From positions 1 to 49,922 of the forward strand of contig JAICQL010000032.1 in the NCBI GenBank assembly GCA_025937895.1: 49,922 bases of DNA. The letters are read 5' to 3'. Source of the stretch: Polyangiaceae bacterium. GTDB taxonomy: Bacteria > Myxococcota_A > Polyangia > Polyangiales > Polyangiaceae. Shown in pieces: positions 34,907-42,270 of this stretch. A program made the position numbers and the translations under genes. Under the pieces are notes generated by a model. That model had not been told where the DNA came from. It worked only from the letters and a program-made list of their open reading frames with translations, and ran no database searches. How positions within the stretch are numbered: the first letter of the stretch is position 1; every line of letters begins with the position of its first letter.

Positions 34907-36028
34907 CTAGCGCGGCGGTGGAGGAGGAGGCGGCGGCGCAAAATACGCGGCCAGCGCCGGCACCTGCCCCGCCGGTTGCCAGCCAGCCATTCCCGGCGAC
35001 CAGACCAGAGTAGCTGCGGTGAGCTGGCCCTGCGCGATGGCGGCCTGGAGCTGCGGCAGCGCAAAGGGCCCCTGCGACTGGCCATTGTGCGACACGTGGA
35101 ACATCGGCGCGGCGGCGCCGAGCCCGGGCAGCGGCGGCGGGGCGGCAGCCGCAGGGGATACACCCGCGGGGGGTGCCAGCGCGCCCTGCGCCAGCTGTTG
35201 ACCGAGCGCGAGCCCCGCGCCCAGGCCCACCCCCTCGCCCAGCCCACTGCCCACTCCGCCGCCAGCGCCGATGGCCTGGCCCAGCTGAAACTGCTGGTAG
35301 CGCTGCATGTCCCCCAGCACGCTCATCTGCGTGCGCGTATCCAGCGCCTTTTCCACCTCGGGCGGCAGCGACACGTTCAGGATGAACAGCGCCGGCACGT
35401 CCAGCCCGTATTCATCGTCGATGCGCTCGCGCACCAGCAGCCGCAGCTGCTCGGACAGCTCGCGATAGCGCGAGGCCAGATCGAGCGCGGCGATCTTGGC
35501 GCGGCCGATCAGATCCGTGAACGCCTCGACGATCACCGAGCGCATCAGCTCTCCCAGCTCATCCGCGGCGAACGTGGCGTTGGTGCCGACCAGCTCCTTC
35601 AGGAGCAGCTTGGGCTCGATGGCGCGCAACGAATAGGTACCGAACGCGCGGATGCGCAGCGGGCCAAAGTCCGCATCGCGCAGCATCACCGGGTTGGGCG
35701 TGCCCCACTTCAAGTCGGTGAGCTGGCGGGTGCTGACGAAATACACCTCGCTCTTGAAGGGGCTCTGGAAGCCGTGCTTCCAGCCGCGCAGGGTGCTGAG
35801 CAAGGGCAGGTTGTCGGTGGTCAGCTCGTATTGACCGGGCTCGAACACATCGGCGATCTCGCCCTGATCCACGAAGATGGCGCACTGCCCGGGGCGCACC
35901 ACCAGCTGCGCGCCGTTCTTGATCTCGTTGTTGTAGCGAGGAAAGCGCCAGACCAGCGTGTGCTGGCTGTCATCCACCCACTCCACGATGTCGACGAACT
36001 CGCCGCGCAGCCTGTCAAAGAGCCCCAT
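34907..36028 (-). CDS. SPFH/band-7 membrane-scaffold protein with C-terminal GYF_2 domain
   Basis: ATG 36028 with GGAGG 10 bases upstream gives 373 residues. Residues about 5-250 are an SPFH domain of the YdjI/virion-core-like branch (WRFPRYNNEIKNGAQLVV, FVDQGEIADVFEPGQYELTT, IRAFGTYSLRAI, LFILNVSLPPEVEKALDTRT). A Gly-rich hinge (GAGGGVGSGLGEGVGLGAG) follows, and residues about 310-360 form a GYF_2/DUF4339 domain (NGQSQGPFALPQLQAAIAQG, WSPGMAGW) that binds Pro-rich peptides. Such proteins act as cytoplasmic membrane-associated scaffolds. The gene is divergent from the SpeD operon with a shared 205-bp control region, and genes of this type often accompany DUF4178/DUF350 sets, so it is probably part of the same system. 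Confidence 0.9.
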   Translation of the reverse strand: MGLFDRLRGEFVDIVEWVDDSQHTLVWRFPRYNNEIKNGAQLVVRPGQCAIFVDQGEIADVFEPGQYELTTDNLPLLSTLRGWKHGFQSPFKSEVYFVSTRQLTDLKWGTPNPVMLRDADFGPLRIRAFGTYSLRAIEPKLLLKELVGTNATFAADELGELMRSVIVEAFTDLIGRAKIAALDLASRYRELSEQLRLLVRERIDDEYGLDVPALFILNVSLPPEVEKALDTRTQMSVLGDMQRYQQFQLGQAIGAGGGVGSGLGEGVGLGAGLALGQQLAQGALAPPAGVSPAAAAPPPLPGLGAAAPMFHVSHNGQSQGPFALPQLQAAIAQGQLTAATLVWSPGMAGWQPAGQVPALAAYFAPPPPPPPPR

Positions 36029-36051
36029 CTCGATCTGACCTCCAGTGCTCG

Positions 36052-36080
36052 AGGCTAGACCGAGCCCGCGGGCGCGGCAA
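36052..36080 (-). promoter_or_regulatory. Sigma-70-like promoter for the SPFH gene
   Basis: Read on the minus strand, TTGCCG (36080-36075) and TAGCCT (36057-36052) are separated by 17 bases. The -10 lies 24 bp before the SPFH start codon. It is the best-spaced pair I found in the window. Confidence 0.45.
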
Positions 36081-36233
36081 CGCGGAAGCGGCCGGCGGCT
36101 GCGCGGCGCATGGAGGCGCGAGGCGCGCCGGCAGGCATCCGCGGCGTCAGAGCGCGGCGGGCAGCGCAAAGCGAAAGGGCTGGCCGCCAGCGCCCCTCTG
36201 GTGGCATGAGGTCGGAGCGTGGAGGTGCGGCAC

Positions 36234-36650
36234 ATGTCGGGCGGCACGGAGTGGCTGGTGGACGCCTTTGGCTGCGACCCGGTCCGGCTCGCCAGCCCCG
36301 CAGCCCTGCGTGCGCTGAGCGACGGGGTGATCGCGATCCTGGGCTTGCGGGTCCTGGGCGCTCCGGTGGTGCATCAGTTTCCTCCGCCCGGTGGCGTCAC
36401 CGGCCTGTACCTGCTCTCGGAGTCGCACTGGGCCTGGCACACGTATCCCGAGGCGGAGCTGGCCACCTTCAATCTGTATTGTTGCCGCGCGCGGCCACCG
36501 CTCGACTGGCCCGCGCTGCTCGGCGCAGCGCTCGGCGCCGGACGGGTGGAGGTGGCGAGCGTACGGCGCGGGCTCGGCGCCGGCGCTGCCCGCGCTCGCG
36601 AGCCGGCGGACTCTGCCCGGGCCTGGGCACAACCCGGTAGCGGGAAGTGA
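36234..36650 (+). CDS. speD: S-adenosylmethionine decarboxylase proenzyme (SpeD, short bacterial class)
   Basis: ATG 36234 follows GGAGGT with 7-base spacing, and the product is 138 residues, the length of class 1b SpeD. The autoprocessing site is intact: Glu63-Ser64 in LLSESHWAWHTYPE, where Ser64 would become the pyruvoyl group; His69 and the Cys83-Cys84 pair (NLYCC) occupy the positions of the catalytic His68 and Cys83 of the Thermotoga enzyme. FPPPGGVTGLYLL is also typical. The enzyme makes decarboxylated AdoMet, the aminopropyl donor. It is the first gene of the run, divergent from the SPFH gene, and overlaps the next gene by 4 bp (GTGA). The C-terminal 30 residues, Arg/Ala-rich, are beyond the usual end. 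Confidence 0.9.
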   Translation: MSGGTEWLVDAFGCDPVRLASPAALRALSDGVIAILGLRVLGAPVVHQFPPPGGVTGLYLLSESHWAWHTYPEAELATFNLYCCRARPPLDWPALLGAALGAGRVEVASVRRGLGAGAARAREPADSARAWAQPGSGK

Positions 36651-38644
36651 AGCTGTTCTGTCCCAGCTGCGGCAGCGCAGTCGAGTTTCGCTACGATGAC
36701 AGCTTCGTGCGCGTGTGCGAGGCGTGCCACTCGGCGCTGCTGCGCACGGATCGCGGCATCGATAGCCTGGGGCAGTTCAGCGACCTGGCGCCCTCCACCA
36801 CCGGTCTGGCGCTGGGGCAGCGCGGGCGCTGGCAAGGCGTGGGCTTCGAGCTGGTGGGGCGCACCCAGTATGGCCATGGCGCCGGCGGCAGCTGGGACGA
36901 GTGGTACCTGCACTTCGAGGATGGACGCTGGGGCTGGCTGAGCCAGGCAGAGGGGCGCTGGGCCATCACTTTCGAAGCGCGCATCGCCGAGGCCGCCACC
37001 AGCTCTGCCCTGCCCGCCTTCTCCGAGCTGTTGCCGGGAGCGCACGTGCAACTACCGCTCGCCGCTCGCCTGGCCTTCACCGTGGGCGAGCGCGGCGAGG
37101 CGGAGTTGCTCAACGCCGAGGGCGAGCTCCCCTTTGCTTTCCAGCTGGGCAGCACCAGTCGCTTCGTCGATCTGAGCGACGCCCAGGAGCGCTTCGCGAC
37201 CCTGGACTATGGCTCGCCCCAGGGCTCGCCCGCCGATGACGGCGCGCCGCAGCTGTACGTGGGCAGCTACACCAGCCTGGCACAGCTGGGCCTGCGCCTG
37301 CGCGAGCCCGGGGCGCGTGAAACGCCGCCTTTGCCGGGCAGCAGCGCCCAGCGCCTGGCGTGCCCCAACTGCGGCGGCAGCGTGGAGCTGCGCTTGCCGG
37401 GCAGCTCGCTCGCCGTGGTCTGCCCGTATTGCGCGTCCATGCTCGACTGCGAGGGGCCGCTCACCATCCTGAGCCGCCTGCAGCAGCGCTCTCAGCAGCA
37501 GAGGCCGCCCATCCCGCTGGGCGCGCAGGGCGATTTCGCCGGGGTACGCTACACGGTCACGGGCCGCCTGGTGCGCGCAGTCAGCTACCAGGGCCAGTGC
37601 TTCGAGTGGGACGAGTACCTGCTGCATGCGCCGGCCGTGGGCTACCGCTGGCTGGTGTGCTCCGGCGGGCACTACAGCTTCGTGAGCGAGGTCCCCGCCG
37701 GCGCCGTGCAGACGCGGGGTGAGCACCAGGTGCGCTACCAGGACCAGACGTTTCAGCTGTTCGAGCGCGCCGAGGTGCGGGTGCTGGAGGCGCACGGCGA
37801 GTTCTACTGGCGCGTGCAAGCAGGCGAGACCGTGCAGAGCCGCGATTACGTGGCGCCGCCGCTGATGTTGTCGCGCGAGCTCTCGCAGGGCGAGCTGCAC
37901 TGGTCGCTCGGCGTGTACCAGAGCGTGGAGCAGGTGCGCAGGGCGTTCGGGCTGGCGCAGCTGCCCGATCGCCGGCGAGAGGTGGGTCCCCATCAGCCGT
38001 TTCCGCATCGCCACTGGCCGCGGGTGGCCGCGCTGGCGCTGGCGGCGCTGGTGCTCTGCGCGGGCCTGCTGGCGCTGCTCAGCAGCGGGCAGAAGGTGTT
38101 CTCGACGAGCCTGGCGCTCGGCAGCGAGGAGTTTCCCGAAGCGAAAGAGAGCTCCAGCCTGGCGCAGCATGTGTACGTGTACTTCTCCCCGAGCTTCGAG
38201 CTCGAGGGCGGCAGCAACCTGCAGCTGCAGCTGCAGCTGCCACTGCGCAACTCCTGGGCGTACGCCGGCATCGACCTGATCGACGAGGGCAGCGGCGAGC
38301 TCTCCACCCTGGGCATGGAGCTCTCGCAGTACTCCGGCGTGGAGGAGGGCCAGGCCTGGAGTGAAGACGCGACCAGCGTGGAGCGGCTGATCTCCGTCCG
38401 CAACTCGGGCAGCCACGTGCTGCGGGTGGAGCTGCAGACGCCGGCCAGCAGCGGCCGCCTGACGCTCGGGCTGCGCCAGGGCGTGTTCGTGGGCGGCACG
38501 TTGCTGCTGGCGTTGCTGGCGCTGGGGCTGCCTGCCGTGGTGCTCGCGCTGGTGCAACACGGCTTCGAGCGCCAGCGCTGGAGCAACAGCGACTTTGCCC
38601 CGGCGCTCTACGCCAGCGGCGGCTCTGAGGACGACGATGACTGA
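36647..38644 (+). CDS. Double DUF4178 protein with two zinc ribbons and C-terminal membrane segments
   Basis: The start is GTG 36647, overlapping the speD stop. Two matching halves are visible: each begins with a zinc ribbon (CPSCGSAVEFRY, CEACHSALL; then CPNCGGSVELRL, CPYCASML) and continues with a DUF4178 beta domain (SWDEWYLHFEDGRWGWLSQ; CFEWDEYLLHAPAVGYRW). Residues about 465-487 are a membrane helix (VAALALAALVLCAGLLALLSS), followed by an extracytoplasmic beta domain of about 140 residues, and a second helix (TLLLALLALGLPAVVLALVQ). The 665-residue protein is thus two-pass with both DUF4178 units in the cytoplasm. DUF4178 proteins occur beside DUF350 and spermidine-synthase-like genes; their function is unknown. 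Confidence 0.9.
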   Translation: MKLFCPSCGSAVEFRYDDSFVRVCEACHSALLRTDRGIDSLGQFSDLAPSTTGLALGQRGRWQGVGFELVGRTQYGHGAGGSWDEWYLHFEDGRWGWLSQAEGRWAITFEARIAEAATSSALPAFSELLPGAHVQLPLAARLAFTVGERGEAELLNAEGELPFAFQLGSTSRFVDLSDAQERFATLDYGSPQGSPADDGAPQLYVGSYTSLAQLGLRLREPGARETPPLPGSSAQRLACPNCGGSVELRLPGSSLAVVCPYCASMLDCEGPLTILSRLQQRSQQQRPPIPLGAQGDFAGVRYTVTGRLVRAVSYQGQCFEWDEYLLHAPAVGYRWLVCSGGHYSFVSEVPAGAVQTRGEHQVRYQDQTFQLFERAEVRVLEAHGEFYWRVQAGETVQSRDYVAPPLMLSRELSQGELHWSLGVYQSVEQVRRAFGLAQLPDRRREVGPHQPFPHRHWPRVAALALAALVLCAGLLALLSSGQKVFSTSLALGSEEFPEAKESSSLAQHVYVYFSPSFELEGGSNLQLQLQLPLRNSWAYAGIDLIDEGSGELSTLGMELSQYSGVEEGQAWSEDATSVERLISVRNSGSHVLRVELQTPASSGRLTLGLRQGVFVGGTLLLALLALGLPAVVLALVQHGFERQRWSNSDFAPALYASGGSEDDDD

Positions 38645-38891
38645 GCCGCTCGACCCCGGCGCCAGGTCGGGCGCACCGCTGCCGCCGCCGCCTGGCGGCA
38701 AGCCCTCGCTGGGCGTCTGGCTGTACGGGCTATTCGGCGCTGCCGTGGTCTCGCTGTATCTGGTGGCGGGGCTGCGCGGCTGGACGTGGCACTCGGAGCA
38801 GCGCTCTGCCCTGCCCGGCAGCGTGCGCCAGGCGCCTGGCGGCTATCGAGGATACAGCTTCTGGCACAGGGGCTACCAAGGAGGAAAGTGA
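38637..38891 (+). CDS. Tiny single-pass membrane protein with Gly/Tyr tail
   Basis: This 84-residue product overlaps the DUF4178 gene end by 8 bp (ATGACTGA) and its stop overlaps the DUF350 start by 1 bp, so it is clearly translated in series. It has a Pro/Gly-rich N-terminus, one membrane helix (VWLYGLFGAAVVSLYLVAGL, about 26-45) and a tail ending GGYRGYSFWHRGYQGGK. The Gly/Tyr/Trp/His tail is unusual. Small proteins of this size occur at the same position in related DUF350 operons; I cannot name the family. Confidence 0.72.
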   Translation: MTEPLDPGARSGAPLPPPPGGKPSLGVWLYGLFGAAVVSLYLVAGLRGWTWHSEQRSALPGSVRQAPGGYRGYSFWHRGYQGGK

Positions 38892-39109
38892 TGAAGCTCG
38901 AACAGATCGGCAATGCCCTGCTCGCGTCGGGGGCGATGGCGCTGCTGGGCGTGGCCGTATTTGGATTTACCTTCTGGCTGATCGTCAAGGTCACGCCGTT
39001 CTCCATCCGCAAGGAGATCGAGGAGGATCACAACACGGCGCTGGCGATCCTGGTGTCGTCGGTCATCCTGGGCATCGCGCTGATCGTGTCCGCAGCCGTG
39101 TCCGGCTGA
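38891..39109 (+). CDS. DUF350 family membrane protein
   Basis: ATG 38891 follows AGGAGGAAAGTG. The 72-residue protein has two hydrophobic helices (about 9-32, ALLASGAMALLGVAVFGFTF; about 48-70, ALAILVSSVILGIALIVSAA) joined by a charged loop FSIRKEIEEDHNTA, which is the DUF350 core (one YjfL-type unit; many relatives have two). The E(E)DxNxA segment in the loop is the conserved family mark. DUF350 proteins are inner-membrane proteins tied to polyamine-like and membrane-stress operons, without a proven activity. It lies between the tiny membrane protein and the SpeE-like gene. Confidence 0.88.
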   Translation: MKLEQIGNALLASGAMALLGVAVFGFTFWLIVKVTPFSIRKEIEEDHNTALAILVSSVILGIALIVSAAVSG

Positions 39110-39121
39110 GAGCTCGCCCCC

Positions 39122-40666
39122 ATGAGCAGCCCCAGCGCGGGCGCGGGCAACACGACCAGCCCCCGCCTGCTGTACGTCAACGTCCTCTTGATCGCCACCT
39201 GCGGGCTCATCTACGAGCTCCTGGCGGGCACGCTCGGCAGCTACCTGCTGGGCGACTCCGTCACGCAGTTTTCCCTGGTGATCGGCCTGTACCTGTCGGC
39301 GATGGGGGTGGGCTCCTGGCTCAGCCGCCACCTGGAGGGCAACCTGATCCGGCGCTTCATCGAGATTGAGCTGCTGGTGGCGCTGATCGGCGGCCTGTCG
39401 TCGCCCGTGTTGTACTTCGCGTACGCAGAGGTGCGCCACTTCCAGCTGGTGTTGCTGGGCTTTGTCTTCACCATCGGCACCCTGGTGGGGCTGGAGCTGC
39501 CGCTGTTGATGCGCCTCTTGCAGAGCCAGGTCGCGTTCAAGGATCTGGTCTCGCACGTGCTCACCTTCGACTATGCCGGCGCGCTCGCCGCGTCGCTGTT
39601 GTTTCCGCTGGTGCTGGTGCCGGAGCTGGGGCTGATCCGCACCTCGCTGCTGGTGGGCCTGGGGAACGCCGCCGTCGCGCTGTGGGGCACGTTTCTGTTT
39701 CGCGGCGAGCTGCCGGTCGCCGGCCTGCGCTTGCGCGCAGGGCTGGTGATCGCGCTGCTGGTGGCGGGCCTGGGCTTCGCGCCGCAGTTGACCACCCTGG
39801 CCGAGAGCCGCGTGTATCCCGACGAGATCGTGGTGACGCGCACCAGCCACTACCAGCGCATCGTGGTCACCCAGAGCCGCGACGGCTTTCAGCTGTTCCT
39901 GAACGGCAACCTGCAGTTTGCCGCCGCCGACGAGTACCGCTACCACGAGGCGCTGGTGCACCCGGCGCTGCTCGCTGCGGAGCGCGCGCAGGGGGCGCCC
40001 CCGCGCAGGGTGCTGATCCTGGGTGGGGGCGACGGGCTGGCGCTGCGCGAGGTGCTGGCGCACCCGACGGTGGAGCACGTGACCCTGGTCGATCTGGATC
40101 CGGCGATGACGGAGCTGGGCCGCGAGTTTGCGCCGCTCGCCGCGCTCAACCGTCACGCCTTCGAGGATCCGCGCAGCGAGGTCGTGAACGCCGACGCGAT
40201 GATCTGGCTGGAGAGCGCGCCGCGCGGCTACGACGCGGCGATCGTGGACTTTCCGGATCCCAACACCTTCGCGCTGGGCAAGCTGTTCACCCGTCGCTTC
40301 TTCCAGCTGCTCGGGCAGCACCTGAGCCCCGATGCAGCGCTCTCCGTGCAGGCCACCTCGCCGCTGTTCGCGCGCAAGTCGTACTGGTGCATCGTGGAGA
40401 CGTTGCGCGCGTCCGGTTTCGTGGTGCACCCCTATCACGTGGCGGTGCCCTCCTTCGGCGAGTGGGGCTTTGCGCTGGCCAGGCGGCAGCCGTTCGAGGC
40501 GCCGCGCGAGCCGCCGGCCCTGCCCTTGCGCTTTCTCAATCGTGAAGCGCTGGCGAGCATGTTCCACTTTCCGGAGGACATGGGCCCGCTCGAGGTCGAG
40601 ATCAACCGCCTCGATAGCCAGCGGCTGGTGCGCTACTACGAATCGGAGTGGCGGCGCTGGCAATGA
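39122..40666 (+). CDS. speE: Spermidine-synthase-like aminopropyltransferase with N-terminal membrane domain
   Basis: The 514-residue protein has seven or so membrane segments in residues 1-225 (LLYVNVLLIATCGLIYELLA onward) and a Rossmann-type spermidine synthase domain in 230-510. The AdoMet-binding motif is LILGGGDGLALREVL (Gly301-Gly303, Asp304), followed by VTLVDLDPAM, NADAMIWLE and the catalytic-loop equivalent AIVDFPDPNTFALGKLF. It can therefore be expected to use decarboxylated AdoMet made by the SpeD of the same operon. The membrane domain sets it apart from ordinary soluble SpeE and suggests that the acceptor is a lipid or a membrane or periplasmic amine. It overlaps the next gene by 4 bp (ATGA). 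Confidence 0.9.
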   Translation: MSSPSAGAGNTTSPRLLYVNVLLIATCGLIYELLAGTLGSYLLGDSVTQFSLVIGLYLSAMGVGSWLSRHLEGNLIRRFIEIELLVALIGGLSSPVLYFAYAEVRHFQLVLLGFVFTIGTLVGLELPLLMRLLQSQVAFKDLVSHVLTFDYAGALAASLLFPLVLVPELGLIRTSLLVGLGNAAVALWGTFLFRGELPVAGLRLRAGLVIALLVAGLGFAPQLTTLAESRVYPDEIVVTRTSHYQRIVVTQSRDGFQLFLNGNLQFAAADEYRYHEALVHPALLAAERAQGAPPRRVLILGGGDGLALREVLAHPTVEHVTLVDLDPAMTELGREFAPLAALNRHAFEDPRSEVVNADAMIWLESAPRGYDAAIVDFPDPNTFALGKLFTRRFFQLLGQHLSPDAALSVQATSPLFARKSYWCIVETLRASGFVVHPYHVAVPSFGEWGFALARRQPFEAPREPPALPLRFLNREALASMFHFPEDMGPLEVEINRLDSQRLVRYYESEWRRWQ

Positions 40667-42270
40667 GCACGCGGCGCGAGTTCATCGCGGCGCTGCTCGG
40701 CGCGCCGCTGGCCAGCAGCTGGGCTTGCCGTGGCGGCAAGCCAGAGCTGCCCGACGGTGAGCTGCTGCTGCCCGGCAAGCGCGCGGGCCATCGCCTGCGC
40801 GACGGCTTGCCCGTGTTGCCCGCGGCCACGGCCACGCGCCCCGTGGAGGTGGAGGTGGCGATCATCGGCGCCGGCGCCGCGGGGCTCGCCGCGGCATGGT
40901 GGCTGCTGCGCGCGGGGGTGGAGGACGTGCTGGTGCTGGAGCTGGACGACGTGCCGGGCGGCACCTCGCAGGCAGCCCGCTCGTCGCTCACCGCGTATCC
41001 GTGGGGCGCACACTACATCGTGGCGCCGCAGGCGCATCAGGCCAGCCTGATCGCCCTGTTGCACGAGCTGGGCGCGCTGGAGCGCGAGAGCGCACAGCCA
41101 GCGCTGACCGAGCAAGCCGCGTGTCGCGATCCCGAGGAGCGCGTGTTCTATCGCGGCCGCTGGTACGAGGGGCTGTTCCTGCACGCCGGCGCGTCGCACA
41201 CGGACCAGGAGCAGCTGGCGCGCTTCCAGAGCGAGATCGCGCGCTGGGTGGAGCTGCGAGATGAAGCGGGGCGCCGCGCCTTCGCGTTGCCCGCGTCCGC
41301 CGCGTCCAGCGCGGCCGAGGTGCGCGAGCTGGATCGCATTTCGTTTGCGAGCTGGCTCGACCGCCACGAGCTTCACTCGCCGCGCCTGCGCTGGCTGATG
41401 AGCTACGCCTGTCGGGACGACTACGGCCTCTTGCCGGAGGACACCAGCGCCTGGGCGGGCATCGCGTATTTTGCCTCACGCATCGCCCAGGCGGGCAGCG
41501 AGCCCCAGCCCGTGCTCACCTGGCCGGAGGGCAACGGCAGGCTGATCGCGCAGCTCGGGCGCTCGCTCGGGCCACGCCTGCTGCTGGGGCACCTCGTGAC
41601 CGGGGTGCGGCCGAGCGCGGCGGGAGTGGAGCTCTCCGCCGTGCATGGCACGAGCGGGCTGCGCATCTCGGCCCGTCGCGCCATCGTCGCCACTCCCGCT
41701 CACGTCAGCCGGCGCATCGTCGCGGGGCTCGAGCAGCGGCCCGTGGCGCGAGTGTCGCTCGATCGCGGGGCCTGGGCCGTGGCCAACTTGCACCTGAGCG
41801 GGCGCCCCCGGCTGCGCCCGGGCGACGCCCCGCTCAGCTGGGATAACGTGCTGCACGACAGCCCCAGCCTCGGCTACGTGGTGGCCACCCACCAGCAGGG
41901 GCTGGACTACGGCCCCAGCGTGTTCACCTGGTACTATCCGTTCACCGGCGACGGCGCCGCGGCGCGCCAGACGCTGGACGGCGCCGGGCGCGAGGAGTGG
42001 GCGGCAGCAGCGCTGGCGGATCTGAGCCGAGCGCACCCCGATCTGCGGCGGCTGTGCACGCGCATCGACGTGGCGTACTGGGGCCACGGCATGGCGCGCC
42101 CGCGGGTGGGCTGCGTCTTTGATCCGGCGCTGGAGGCGGCGCGCGCGCCGCTCGGCGCCGTGCACTTTGCCGCCAGCGAGCTGAGCGGCATGTCACTGTT
42201 CGAGGAGGCGCTGGATCACGGGGTGCGCGCCGCGCAGGAGGTGCTCGCCGCGCTGGGGCGTGCGGCGTGA
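40663..42270 (+). CDS. Tat-exported FAD-dependent amine-oxidase-like protein
   Basis: ATG 40663 overlaps the SpeE stop. The 535-residue protein opens STRREFIAALLGAPLASSWAC, a twin-arginine signal with a possible lipobox Cys22, so a folded flavoprotein would be exported. Residues about 66-100 bind FAD (VAIIGAGAAGLAAAWWLLRAG ... VLELDDVPGG), with a second motif RRAIVATPAHVSRRIVAGL and a C-terminal FAD stretch (LGAVHFAASELSGMSLFEEA). The fold is that of amine oxidases and protoporphyrinogen oxidase-like enzymes. In an operon with SpeD and SpeE the natural inference is oxidation of an aminopropylated product outside the cytoplasm. It overlaps the last gene by 4 bp (GTGA). Confidence 0.9.
   Translation: MSTRREFIAALLGAPLASSWACRGGKPELPDGELLLPGKRAGHRLRDGLPVLPAATATRPVEVEVAIIGAGAAGLAAAWWLLRAGVEDVLVLELDDVPGGTSQAARSSLTAYPWGAHYIVAPQAHQASLIALLHELGALERESAQPALTEQAACRDPEERVFYRGRWYEGLFLHAGASHTDQEQLARFQSEIARWVELRDEAGRRAFALPASAASSAAEVRELDRISFASWLDRHELHSPRLRWLMSYACRDDYGLLPEDTSAWAGIAYFASRIAQAGSEPQPVLTWPEGNGRLIAQLGRSLGPRLLLGHLVTGVRPSAAGVELSAVHGTSGLRISARRAIVATPAHVSRRIVAGLEQRPVARVSLDRGAWAVANLHLSGRPRLRPGDAPLSWDNVLHDSPSLGYVVATHQQGLDYGPSVFTWYYPFTGDGAAARQTLDGAGREEWAAAALADLSRAHPDLRRLCTRIDVAYWGHGMARPRVGCVFDPALEAARAPLGAVHFAASELSGMSLFEEALDHGVRAAQEVLAALGRAA

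Noticed and set aside
37052..38701. 549-codon open frame on the minus strand opposite the DUF4178 gene
   Set aside because: No domain is seen, and the plus-strand frame has paired zinc ribbons and overlaps its neighbours in the operon manner.
38873..40663. 596-codon open frame on the minus strand opposite the SpeE-like gene
   Set aside because: The composition (Arg/Gln/His/Ala) is that of an antisense shadow, while the plus-strand frame has full SpeE motifs.
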